A stretch of 64,000 nucleotides of DNA from positions 1,178,001 through 1,242,000 of the forward strand of contig NZ_CP049157.1 of the NCBI RefSeq assembly GCF_011493005.1. The letters run 5' to 3'. The notes under the pieces are model-generated. The model saw only the letters and a list, made by a program, of their open reading frames with translations. It was not told the DNA's origin and did no database searches. Both the position numbers and the translations under genes were made by a program. The first letter of the stretch is position 1. Every line of letters starts with the position of its first letter. The stretch comes from Caballeronia sp. SBC1 (lineage in GTDB: Bacteria > Pseudomonadota > Gammaproteobacteria > Burkholderiales > Burkholderiaceae). Positions 18,059 to 27,339 of this stretch are shown here, piece by piece.

Positions 18059-18955
18059 CTATCGGATGTTGAGCGCCTTTAGTATTTCGGCGTGTAGCAC
18101 TGGCCACACCGGCGACGTCGTCGACATTTCGTCGTAGTGACTTGCATCGGGAATAACGATTGTCTGCACGTCGTTGCCCGCGCGACGTGCCAGGAGGGCA
18201 TAGCGCGCTGCGAGATCAGGCGGTGCGACCGTGTCCAGCTCACCGTTGATCAGCACGGTGCGTGCTTCAGATGGCAGCATTGCGGCGGGGGACGTATCGG
18301 CCAGCACGTCTTGCCGGCCGGGTTGCGGCGTACCGGTAAGCGCAACGGGGGCGAGTCCGCACGCGCGTTCTATAGATCGGCTGTCGTGCAAATCGGGTAA
18401 GGTGCCCAGGCCTATGACGGCTGGAACGGGCAATGGTGTTGCGGTGTAGAGAGGACTTGCCGGGCTGATACGCTGCCGGGCTGCCGCCCACTGCGCGAGT
18501 TGTGCGCCTGCCGAATGACCGACGGCCACAAGACGAGTCAAGTCGACATCAAGCGCGGCCGACTGATCCCTTAGCTTGTTCAACGCGGCCGCGATGTCCT
18601 CATAGGTACCGGGAAAACCACCGCCGTCTTCATCCACGCCTCGGTATTCAATGCTCCACACGGCGATCCCTTCGTTCGCCAAGGTGCGGCCCATTGCGGC
18701 AACCTGGGTGAGACCACCATATTTGTGCGCCCAGCATCCACCGTGAATTAATACGACCACGGGGTAGGGACCCGCGCCGGTCGGCCGGAACAGCTCGACA
18801 AATTGCGACTGTGCCGCGCCATACGCAATACGCGCGTCAGGAGGGGGACCTGCTAAGGCAAGGTAATCCTGAAGTCGCATTGGCTCAGCGATCGTCCGTG
18901 ACGAAAGGAGCACGGTAAGCAACGCGAGTATGAGTTGACGGTAAATTCGTATCAT
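18059..18955 (-). CDS. Secreted alpha/beta hydrolase (esterase)
   Basis: 298 residues with an N-terminal signal peptide (about 1-23). The oxyanion motif is HGGCW, the nucleophile elbow GHSAGA, the acid is probably in NGELDTVAPPD, and the His is in DASHYDEM. The pattern resembles BD-FAE/kynurenine-formamidase-like esterases. It would act in the periplasm on a small ester of unknown identity. It has no obvious operon partner. Confidence 0.85.
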   Translation of the reverse strand: MIRIYRQLILALLTVLLSSRTIAEPMRLQDYLALAGPPPDARIAYGAAQSQFVELFRPTGAGPYPVVVLIHGGCWAHKYGGLTQVAAMGRTLANEGIAVWSIEYRGVDEDGGGFPGTYEDIAAALNKLRDQSAALDVDLTRLVAVGHSAGAQLAQWAAARQRISPASPLYTATPLPVPAVIGLGTLPDLHDSRSIERACGLAPVALTGTPQPGRQDVLADTSPAAMLPSEARTVLINGELDTVAPPDLAARYALLARRAGNDVQTIVIPDASHYDEMSTTSPVWPVLHAEILKALNIR

Positions 18956-19141
18956 GAAGCGGCGCTAGCCAGCTTCGACACTGACTTGAGAAATTACGCG
19001 CCAGATTGCGCTGGCATGAAGCGATATACGCCGCGCTCGCGGCCGTGGATGCAACTGCGGAGGGGCCAACCCGCAAGACGGACCCGGAGGCGCCCGGGAC
19101 ACAATAAAAACAATAGATGCCCCGTCCCTTACGCAAGCACC

Positions 19142-22100
19142 TCAGCCTCGCATACGTTCGAGGCTCGGCAGCCACACCCGCAACAGCGAATAGAGCCTGT
19201 CAAGATCGATCGGCTTGGCGAGATAGTCCGTCATCCCCGCTAGACGAGTCTGTTCCTGATCGTCCTTCATCGCTTTCGCTGTGATCGCGATGATCGGCAG
19301 GCTCGCGAAGCGAGGGTCGGTACGAATCCGGCGCGTGGCCTCGAGTCCGTCCATGCCGGGCATCATCACGTCCATCAGCACCAGGTCGATGTCCGGCGTT
19401 TCGTTCAGCTGGGTGATTGCTTCGAACCCGTTGCGTGCGATTTCCACTGTCATGCCCTTATGTTCGAGCGCGCTGCTTAACGAGAAGACGTTGCGGATAT
19501 CGTCGTCGACCAGCAGGATGCGCCGCCCCTCGAAGGCACGATCCCGGCTACGCACCGCCTTCAGCATGGTTTGTCGTTCATACGACAGGTTCGCCTCGAC
19601 CTTGTGCAGGAACAGGGTTACTTCATCCAGCAACCGCTCAGGCGAGCGCGCGCCCTTGATGATGATCGAGCGTGAATATTTCAGCAGCTCGGCTTCTTCC
19701 GCATGCGTCAGGTTGCGGCCGGTATAAACGATCACCGGCGGGAAAGAGCACATGCTCTCGCTCGACATCTTCCGCAGCAACTCGCCGCCCTGCATGTCGG
19801 GCAGCTTCAGGTCGATGATCATGCAGTCGAAGATCGTCGTTCGCAGCAGCGCCAGCGCCTGTTCACCAAGCTCGACCGCGGTGATGTCGATATCGCCGTC
19901 CCCAATGAGTTGCACGATGCTTTCGCGCTGGCGTGCGTCGTCTTCCACCAGCAGCACGCGCTTGACCTTCTGCGTGAATTTATCCTCCAGCTTGTGGAAG
20001 ATGTCCTTCAGTTGCTCGCGCGTGGTCGGCTTGATTGCATAGCCGATTGCGCCGAGATGCAGCGCGGCCTCGCTGCTATCAACAGCCGACACGACATGCA
20101 CAGGAATGTGCCGGGTGAGCGGGCCGTCTTTCAACTGCTGCAACAGCGCGAGGCCTGACCGGTCCGGCAAGCCGATGTCGAGGAGAATGGCATCGGGCAA
20201 GTACTGCGCGGCAAGTTGCAGCGCTTCAGCGGCGGTTTGTGCGACCAGGCAGCCGTACTGCATTTCATGCGCAAGCTGGAACAGAATTCCCGCAAATGAC
20301 AGGTCGTCTTCAATCACCAGCACTGACCGGCGGCCTGGCGTCCAGTTCGCGCGATCGTCGTCATACGCTGCCACGTCTTGCGTCCGGGAGGCCAGCGGCT
20401 GAGCCGGTGCAACGATGGCCGGAGTCGACAACGGTGCGCGTAACGGTTTGCGCAATACCGAGACGTTTCCAATCGGCTCGCTTGCACCCGTCCAGTGTGT
20501 GGGCAGCATCAGCTCGAACGTGCTTCCCGCGCCGAGCGTGCTGCTGACGCGGATCGCGCCGCCAAGCAGCGTTGCCAGATTGCGTGAGATCGACAGACCG
20601 AGGCCCGTGCCGCCATAGCGCCGGCTGGTGGTTCCATCGGCTTGACGGAATGCTTCGAAAATCGTCTGCTGGTGTTCCGGTGCAATGCCGATACCCGAGT
20701 CTGTTACGGCAAAGCGCACCCGATTGCCGCTATCGAGACCCAAGGCGAGTTCGATGGTCCCCGCGTCCGTGAACTTCACTGCATTCGACAGCAGGTTCTT
20801 GAGTATCTGTTCCAGGCGCCGTGAGTCGGTGAATATCGATGCCGGCACATCCGACGCCATATGAACGACGAATTTCAATTGCTTTTGGGTCGCGAGCGGC
20901 TCGAAGGTCCGCTTCAACGATTCAACCAGGCGGCGCATCGATACATCTTCCGGCGCGAGTTCTAGCTTGCCGGCTTCGACCTTGGAGATGTCGAGGATGT
21001 CGTTGATCAGGTTGAGCAGATCGTTGCCGGCTGAATAGATCGTATTGGCGAACTTGACTTGCTCGGCGCTTAGATTTCCGCCCTGGTTTTCCGACAGCAG
21101 TTTGGCAAGAATCAGCGAACTATTAAGCGGCGTGCGCAACTCGTGCGACATGTTTGCCAGGAATTCTGACTTGTACTGGCTGGCACGCTGCAGATCGTCG
21201 GCGCGCTGTTCCAGTTCTGCTTGAGCATAGCTGAGTTCCTCGTTCTTTTGATCGAGTGCCAGGGCCTGGAAAGTGAGCTGCTCGTTGATCGATTCGAGTT
21301 CTGTTTTCTGATTGCCGAGATCCACTTGCGATTCTTCGAGCGCAGCGGTCTGCTCTTCGAGTTCCTCGTTCGCGGTGCGCAGTTCTTCTTGTTGAAGCTG
21401 CATTTCCTCGTTGAGGCGTTGCGTTTCCTCGAGCGTGTCCTGAAGCCGCTGGCGATACAGCGCCGCTTCAATCGCCGCTCCCATATTGCCTGCTATCAGC
21501 TTCAGGAACTCGATGTCCCGCGCAGATACCGGCTTCATGAACCCGAGTTCCACGACGCCGTTGACCGTACCGCCGTTCTCGATCGGTGCCATGACTACGC
21601 TCTTCGGCGCGGTGGTTCCGAGTCCCGACGTGACCTTGAGATAGTTGTCCGGGATGTTGTCGACTTCGATCAGCCGACCCTCTGCGGCAGCTTGTCCGAC
21701 CAGCGTCTCAGTGCCTTCGAACGATTGCGGGTGCTCTTCGTTTTCGCGGCTGAAACCGTAGGCGGCGGTCCGCCGTAACGTCCCGGTTTCATCGCGGACA
21801 TACAGCGCTCCCACCACCACACCGAGGTACTGGGCGAGAAATTCGAGCATCGCACGGCTGAGCTGCGGCAGGGTCTGTTGTCCGGCAGCGTTTTCCGCCA
21901 GCAGACTTTGCCCGGTGCGCAGCCACGCTTGCTGTTGCAGGGTTTGAGTGTGTTCGGTCTGCGCCCGCAGCGCGCGGTCGTAAGTCGCCGACAGGTTCGT
22001 CAACTCGCGTCGGCCGAGCACGGCGAGCAGAAAGCTAAGCGAAAGGCTGATGCCGAGGAAGAGCGCCACTGCGATGATGGTGACGCGCCTGACCGTCGCC

Positions 22101-22630
22101 GTCCGTTCCCAGCGCAAGTTCAGCTCGACGTCCATGAAGGTGTTGAACTCACGGCGCATGTCGTCGAACTCGAGCTTCCCCTTGCCGGTGCGCATGACGC
22201 TTTGAAAATCCTGGTTCGTGCGCCGCAGGGTGATGAGCTGTTCAGCAATCCCGTCCCACTGCGCCTCCAGCGCGCCGATATGCTTCAGGCGCTCGATTTG
22301 CGGCGTGTTGTCGCTGACGAGATCGGTCAGCGTGGCCAGCTTCGCGGTGAAACTGGCGCGACCGAGCTCATAAGGCGCGAGATAGGAATCGTCGCCGGTG
22401 ATCAGGAAGCCCCGCATGCCGGACTCGCGGTCGACTGCGATCTTGATCAGGTCATTGCTGTCGGCGACTACGCGCTCGGAATGGTCTAGCCAGTCCATGG
22501 CCGACAACAGATAGAACAAAAGGGCGACGAACACCGCGGCGGTGGTCAAGCCTGCGCCAATCGGCAACGCTATGTTGCGACGAATTATGCGGCGAAAGCC
22601 AAGCTGGTCGACAGCTGTATGCTCGGGCAT
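19142..22630 (-). CDS. Hybrid sensor histidine kinase with three receiver domains
   Basis: 1162 residues. Two membrane segments (about 18-42 and 184-207) flank a CHASE3-like periplasmic domain. A GAF domain (about 255-395) is followed by a long coiled coil (about 395-490, EELRTANEELEEQTAALEES). The HisKA H-box is SHELRTPLNS (His near 497), and the ATPase shows NLLSNAVKFTD and GGTGLGLSIS. Three receiver domains follow (about 775-885, 895-1010, 1040-1155), each with a plausible phospho-Asp (LLDIGLPD, IIDLKLPD, LMDVMMPG). There is no Hpt domain or adjacent output gene, so the phosphorelay partner lies elsewhere. Confidence 0.9.
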   Translation of the reverse strand: MPEHTAVDQLGFRRIIRRNIALPIGAGLTTAAVFVALLFYLLSAMDWLDHSERVVADSNDLIKIAVDRESGMRGFLITGDDSYLAPYELGRASFTAKLATLTDLVSDNTPQIERLKHIGALEAQWDGIAEQLITLRRTNQDFQSVMRTGKGKLEFDDMRREFNTFMDVELNLRWERTATVRRVTIIAVALFLGISLSLSFLLAVLGRRELTNLSATYDRALRAQTEHTQTLQQQAWLRTGQSLLAENAAGQQTLPQLSRAMLEFLAQYLGVVVGALYVRDETGTLRRTAAYGFSRENEEHPQSFEGTETLVGQAAAEGRLIEVDNIPDNYLKVTSGLGTTAPKSVVMAPIENGGTVNGVVELGFMKPVSARDIEFLKLIAGNMGAAIEAALYRQRLQDTLEETQRLNEEMQLQQEELRTANEELEEQTAALEESQVDLGNQKTELESINEQLTFQALALDQKNEELSYAQAELEQRADDLQRASQYKSEFLANMSHELRTPLNSSLILAKLLSENQGGNLSAEQVKFANTIYSAGNDLLNLINDILDISKVEAGKLELAPEDVSMRRLVESLKRTFEPLATQKQLKFVVHMASDVPASIFTDSRRLEQILKNLLSNAVKFTDAGTIELALGLDSGNRVRFAVTDSGIGIAPEHQQTIFEAFRQADGTTSRRYGGTGLGLSISRNLATLLGGAIRVSSTLGAGSTFELMLPTHWTGASEPIGNVSVLRKPLRAPLSTPAIVAPAQPLASRTQDVAAYDDDRANWTPGRRSVLVIEDDLSFAGILFQLAHEMQYGCLVAQTAAEALQLAAQYLPDAILLDIGLPDRSGLALLQQLKDGPLTRHIPVHVVSAVDSSEAALHLGAIGYAIKPTTREQLKDIFHKLEDKFTQKVKRVLLVEDDARQRESIVQLIGDGDIDITAVELGEQALALLRTTIFDCMIIDLKLPDMQGGELLRKMSSESMCSFPPVIVYTGRNLTHAEEAELLKYSRSIIIKGARSPERLLDEVTLFLHKVEANLSYERQTMLKAVRSRDRAFEGRRILLVDDDIRNVFSLSSALEHKGMTVEIARNGFEAITQLNETPDIDLVLMDVMMPGMDGLEATRRIRTDPRFASLPIIAITAKAMKDDQEQTRLAGMTDYLAKPIDLDRLYSLLRVWLPSLERMRG

Positions 22631-22911
22631 TTGTATCCCTGTTATTTAATGCGCAAAAAGCGCGGTTCGACCGAATGATGAGCGTAAGCGGGATGTCCCG
22701 ACACCACGGTCAGTGGTGCGCATCTGCGCGGACATGCAGGTCAATCGCTGGCGGGATAATACAGAGTTCACACCGAAGACGAATTACAGCGACCATGTCA
22801 TGGCCCGGTAAACACGTCTGCCAATAATTACGCTCTTCGAGCCGGTCTGCTTTCTGAGCCGCCGTGAGTGCCTTGCGCTGGTTTATCCTCTTAAGGAGTA
22901 GAACACCAGAT

Positions 22912-24596
22912 ATGTCGAACAAGAACAGCGATGATCTTTCGCCGGCCGAGCAGGGCGCGATGTTTTCGCGGCGTGGTTTCCTCAAGCTTGCTGGTGCTTC
23001 CGGACTGGCAACGGCCGCAGGCGGTCTGGCTTCGGCCAGCCGGGCGGCTGCGGCGAGCCCGGACGGCACGCCTGAGCAGATCCACCTGACCTGGGGCAGG
23101 GAGCCTTCGGCCGAGGTGGTGATCTCGTGGGCCTCGCTCGCCCCGGCGGTCAATCCGCGAGTGCGCTTTGGCCGTGCCGGCGAGGCGAGAGCGACCGTGC
23201 ATGGCGTTCAACGCACTTATACCGATGGACTCAACGGCGAGATTGTCTGCACGTATCACGCGCGCCTTCGTGGCCTGAAACCCGCGGTCAACTACGAGTA
23301 CGAAGTCACCGCCGACAACGACAGCAATGCGGCCCACCCCTTCACGGCGAATTTCCAGACTGCCCCGTACGGCCGGGCCCCGTTTCGCTGGACCAGCTAT
23401 GGCGACCTCGCCACGCCGAATACCGGCTGGGCGCTCTCGTCGCTGCAGAGCCGCTTCGCCGTGCAGGCAGTGGAGCGGTTCCAGCCGCTATTTCACTTGC
23501 TCAACGGCGATCTTTGCTATGCCAACCTGAACCCGGAGCATCAGCCCGAGGTTTGGCGCGACTTCGGCAACAACGCGCAGACCTCGGCGGCCAATCGCCC
23601 CTGGATGCCTTGCCCGGGCAATCATGAACTGGAATTCAACAACGGGGGGCAGGGACTTGACTCGTATCTGGCGCGCTATACGCTGCCGGAGAACGGCACG
23701 CGTTTTCCCGGTCGCTGGTATAGCTTTCGTGTGAGTTCCGTGCTGTTCGTCTCGCTCGATGCGGACGACGTGGTCTACCAGGACGCGGCCGCTTTCGTAG
23801 CGGGTCCGAGCCCGCTGGTGCCGGCGGCAAGCACAGGCAATCCGCCGATCGCCCCGGGGACGTCGCTTTACGTTCGTGGCTATAGCGGTGGCGAGCAGAC
23901 GCGCTGGCTAGGCGAGACGCTGCGCAAGGCCGCCGAGGATAAGAATATCGACTGGATCGTCGTCCAGATGCACCAGGACGCGCTGACTTCCTCGAAGACT
24001 GGCAATGGCTCCGACAAGGGCATCCGGGAGGCGTGGCTGCCCTTGTTCGATCGCTATGGGGTCGATCTCGTACTCTGCGGCCACGACCATGATTACGAGC
24101 GCAGCTACCCCGTGCGTGGCTGCAATCACCATGCGGGTATTGATGCCGTGACGGGTTCGCCGGTGGATACGCTACAGCCTCGGCCGGTCATTACGTCGAC
24201 TCCTGTTGACGGTGCCTTCGATACGAGCCAGGGCACGATTCACCTGATCCTGGGCGGCGGCGGCACGAGTGCGCCGTTGGACGTCTACGGCTTGGACGCC
24301 GGGACCGGCAAGGTGCAGGCAAAGGTGTTCACCAAGCCCAACCGGCCGGTAGCCGGGAGCGCGGCGAACACGTTCGTGCGTCAGCCCGCCGATGCGCTGG
24401 AAGATGCCATTTGGTCGGCGCAGCGCGATACCGGTACCGGTTATGGCATTGCCGTGTTCGATCATGATCCGGGGGAGCCGGGGGCAAGACCACCATTACG
24501 ATGAATTATTATCACGCGCCCGGTGCCGACCAGACGCCAACCGCGACTTACGAGCTGTTCGAGACCATCACGTTTTCGAAGATACGGACGGGGTGA
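22912..24596 (+). pseudogene. Tat-exported purple-acid-phosphatase-like phosphoesterase, frameshifted near its end
   Basis: From ATG 22912 a Tat signal (SRRGFLKLAG) leads into an N-terminal fibronectin-like domain and a metallophosphoesterase core with metal motifs NGDLCYANL, PGNHELE, QMHQDAL and GHDHDYER. The start frame ends at 24504 in a tail with no family likeness (PGEPGARPPLR). In the next frame the expected C-terminus continues (TTITMNYYHAPGADQTPT onward) to a TGA at 24594-24596. One missing G in the G-runs at 24471-24484 explains it. The catalytic core is intact, so the truncated product might still work, or the base may be a sequencing error. Role: extracytoplasmic phosphate-ester hydrolysis (inferred). 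Confidence 0.8.
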
Positions 24597-24725
24597 TTCG
24601 TTCGCACTTGGTCGTTAGGGTTGGAGGTCGGAGCCATTGCCGGGTTGCTGCTTTTAGCGTTAGTGGCCTGCTTAGGTTAGCTAATTTCTTTATCGCTATT
24701 AGCCACTGCGCGTGGCGGCGCGTCA

Positions 24726-24751
24726 TTTCTTTGTCCAAAGCGACAAAGAAA
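24726..24751. repeat. Conserved hairpin of the composite element, copy 1 left arm
   Basis: TTTCTTTGTC and GACAAAGAAA form a perfect 10-bp stem around the 6-base spacer CAAAGC, followed by CGAAGCAAAGAAA. The same hairpin occurs at 25253, 51516 and 52177. Confidence 0.85.
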
Positions 24752-25252
24752 CGAAGCAAAGAAAACGCTTTCAGAACGCGGGCTCGTAAGTGTCCACAGC
24801 GTGCAGTTCCCATTCATGGGTGCCCCAAAAGCACGGTGCTCGCCAGAGCCACGGATGTGTGAACCCCTCCTTCTCGCGAATCCTGACACGAACACGCTTC
24901 GCCCCCAACGCTCTCGGGCAAGCACGATTTGCCTACGGACCAGCACGGCATTACGCGTATCTGTTGCCGCGGTTCTTCGTGGGTTACAGCCTCATCCATC
25001 TTCGCGGCGGGTTGGCGACGTGGTTCGTTAAGCATACTAATTTGGTGAGTGGTTGTTCGCGGATAGCGCGGGGTGCTCCTTGGGCAGGTTCAGTCACTGG
25101 TGGCGAAGCGTGTGGGTATCCGTGTTCGGAGAAAGAGGGTTTCACACATCCGTGGCTCTGGCGAGCACCGTGCTTTTGGGGCACCTATGAATAGAAACTG
25201 CACGCTGTGGACACTTAGGGTAGCGTGGTTTGAAAGCGCTTTCTTTGCTTCG

Positions 25253-25278
25253 TTTCTTTGTCGCTTTGGACAAAGAAA
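25253..25278. repeat. Conserved hairpin of the composite element, copy 1 right arm
   Basis: The same perfect 10-bp stem as at 24726-24751, in inverted orientation (spacer GCTTTG). Confidence 0.85.
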
Positions 25279-25408
25279 TGACGCGCTGCCACGCGCAGTG
25301 GCTAATAGTGATAAAGAAATTAGCTAACCTAAGCAGACCACTAAGGCCGAAAGCAGCACCCCGGCATAGACCCCGACCGCCAACCCTGGAACCTAGCAAC
25401 CCGGCATA

Positions 25409-25516
25409 AATAACCACGCCCCTCGCTCCGCGCTCAACGAACAGCGCCGTGATCGCCGCTCCAAGCCCCTGTGTACCACCGGTGACTACAGCCACCTTGC
25501 CGTCGAACTGTCCCAT
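25409..25516 (-). pseudogene. Short-chain dehydrogenase (SDR), N-terminal stub
   Basis: The first 36 codons (MGQFDGKVAVVTGGTQGLG onward) carry the SDR cofactor motif TGGTQGLG and end at the second beta strand (GARGVVI). The frame then passes directly into the 40-bp unit of the repeat element, with no catalytic YxxxK. The start is 27 bp downstream of the ABC ATPase stop on the same strand, so this was probably the last gene of the moc-like importer operon. The remaining roughly 210 codons are absent from the window. Confidence 0.8.
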
Positions 25517-25543
25517 TGATTTATCTCTCCACCATGTAGTCGA

Positions 25544-26353
25544 TCAAAGCATCTCCGTCACTTCTTCAATAGACGTCTGCGCCACCGGCTTATCGAGTAC
25601 GACTTCACCGCGCGCCATCGCGACAATCCGGTCGCACGAGTGAAACACGTGCTGCAGATTGTGGCTGATAAACACGCCGGTAATCCCCTGCGCCGATAAG
25701 CCCCGCACAAACCCGATCACCTTATCCGTCTCCTTCACCGATAAATGGTTCGTCGGTTCATCGAGGATCAGCACCTTCGACTTGAAGTGCATCGCGCGCG
25801 CTATTGCCACGCCCTGGCGCTGGCCGCCCGACAGTTCGCCCAGCAGCGCTTCAGCCGAACGCAGATGCAGGTCGACATCGGCAATCGCTTTAACCGCGTC
25901 CGTGCGCATGCGTGCATGGTCCATGGGACCAATGCCGAACAGCGAGAACAGCAGCGGTTCGCGCCCGATAAACAGATTGCGCGCAATCGAAAGATTCGGC
26001 ACAAGCGAATTGTGCTGATGAATAGTTTCGATACCCAACTGCATCGCTGCTTTTGGCGTGGGGATACGCACAGGCCGACCCTGGAACAAAATCTCGCCTT
26101 CATCCGGCCGATGCACGCCCGAGAGAATCTTGATAAGCGTCGATTTGCCCGCGCCGTTGTCGCCGAGCAGGCCCACGACTTCACCGCGTTTGAACTCCAG
26201 GCTCACGCCTTTGAGCGCATGCACGCCGGAGTACCACTTGTGCAGGTTACGCACAGCCATCAGTGAGGTCGATGTGCTTAGCGCATCGGCGACGGCGCTG
26301 TCTTCATGCGAACGTAGACCGGCATGGCGAGCCGCGGAAGAGAGTGTGTTCAT
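25544..26353 (-). CDS. Sugar ABC transporter ATP-binding protein (single-domain, FrcA type)
   Basis: 269 residues from ATG 26353, which overlaps the permease stop by 4 bp (ATGA). A longer form from 26392 is possible but less likely. Walker A is GDNGAGKST, the signature LSGGQRQGVA, Walker B VLILDEPTNHL and the H-loop FISHNL. Unlike RbsA it has one ATPase domain, as in fructose/inositol-type carbohydrate importers. It is part of the binding protein-permease-ATPase operon next to moc-like genes. Confidence 0.9.
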   Translation of the reverse strand: MNTLSSAARHAGLRSHEDSAVADALSTSTSLMAVRNLHKWYSGVHALKGVSLEFKRGEVVGLLGDNGAGKSTLIKILSGVHRPDEGEILFQGRPVRIPTPKAAMQLGIETIHQHNSLVPNLSIARNLFIGREPLLFSLFGIGPMDHARMRTDAVKAIADVDLHLRSAEALLGELSGGQRQGVAIARAMHFKSKVLILDEPTNHLSVKETDKVIGFVRGLSAQGITGVFISHNLQHVFHSCDRIVAMARGEVVLDKPVAQTSIEEVTEML

Positions 26354-27330
26354 AGCGCCACCTTCAGATGTCGTGCCGTGCGGCGCATCCACGCGTTGGC
26401 GACAACCGCGAAAATGGTCAGGCTGCCGACGGCGAACTTGAACCAGTTGGCATCGACTTGCGTCAGCACCAGGCCGTTATCGATCACGCGAATCAGCAGG
26501 GCGCCCACCACTGCACCGAGCACATTGCCGATCCCGCCAGACAGAGCGGTCCCGCCGATCACGGCAGCGGCCACCGCCTGCAGCTCGAGACCATCGCCTA
26601 TTGACGGAAGCGCCGCACCTAGCCGCAACACCTGGATCAGGCCGGCGAAACCGGCGAGCACCGAGCACAGCACGAAGGAGAACAGCTTCACGCGCCGCGC
26701 CGGCACACCACTCGATATGGATGCCTCAAGGAACCCCCCGGTTGCTTTCATCCAGTTGCCGAGATTGGTTGCCGAAAGCAGGAATGCCGCCGCCGCGCCG
26801 ATGGCGATGAACCAAAGAAACGACGCCCGAAACAGCCCCTCCGGTCCTATGAAACTGACGAACAGTTGAGAAGGCATTCGTTCGATCGGCAGGTTCGGCG
26901 GGAAGCCACCGGACAGCACGACCGTCAGCGATCGCACGATGAACAACATGCCAAGCGTGGTGATGAAACTCGGTATGTTGAAGACTAACGTGATCAATCC
27001 GTTCGCGAGTCCCACGCACGCGGCTACCACCAGCCCGATAAAAAATGCCGGCCAGAACGGCACGCCTGCATTCATTAGCAGCGTGATCGCCATGGGCGTG
27101 AGCGCAAACACCGATCCTACGGATAAATCGAATTCACCGCAGATCATCAGCAACGTCACGCCTATAGCCACCAGTCCCACTTCAGGCAACACGCCGAGCA
27201 CGCCACGAATATTTTCGGCGCTGAGAAATATCATCTGCGAGCGCACCTGGAACAAACCGATCAACACCGCGAGTAATACAATGCCCGCCAACTCCGGCTT
27301 CTGCAGGTAGATCTTGAGCAGCTTTTTCAT
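26350..27330 (-). CDS. Sugar ABC transporter permease (RbsC/FrcC type)
   Basis: 326 residues with 8-10 membrane segments, belonging to the branched-chain/ribose permease family (GEFDLSVGSVFALT; AVAAAVIGGTALSGGIGNV). It starts 9 bp after the binding-protein gene and overlaps the ATPase gene by 4 bp. It works as a homodimeric channel for a monosaccharide or cyclitol. Confidence 0.9.
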   Translation of the reverse strand: MKKLLKIYLQKPELAGIVLLAVLIGLFQVRSQMIFLSAENIRGVLGVLPEVGLVAIGVTLLMICGEFDLSVGSVFALTPMAITLLMNAGVPFWPAFFIGLVVAACVGLANGLITLVFNIPSFITTLGMLFIVRSLTVVLSGGFPPNLPIERMPSQLFVSFIGPEGLFRASFLWFIAIGAAAAFLLSATNLGNWMKATGGFLEASISSGVPARRVKLFSFVLCSVLAGFAGLIQVLRLGAALPSIGDGLELQAVAAAVIGGTALSGGIGNVLGAVVGALLIRVIDNGLVLTQVDANWFKFAVGSLTIFAVVANAWMRRTARHLKVAL

Positions 27331-27339
27331 GCGAATCTC

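Larger units (their letters stand above)
24626..25408. repeat. Composite inverted-repeat element, copy 1
   Basis: The outer arms (left from about 24626, right to about 25405) are inverted copies of each other: each contains the hairpin, the TAAGTGTCCACAGCGTGCAG block and the CCCCAAAAGCACGGTGCTCG block. The inner halves differ. The left half continues CTTCTCGCGAATCCTGACAC and the right half (minus strand) CTTCTCCGAACACGGATACC. Both inner halves recur, in swapped left-right order, in copy 2 at 51312-52440. The outer ends carry one (left) and about one and a half (right) of the 40-bp units arrayed in copy 2. No transposase or plausible protein is encoded. The right edge coincides with the truncation of an SDR gene. 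Confidence 0.8.

Noticed and set aside
24790..25194. Open frames inside the repeat element, some similar between the two copies
   Set aside because: The similarity follows the DNA repeat itself on both strands. The translations lack domains and have no ribosome binding sites. Such frames are often misannotated as proteins.
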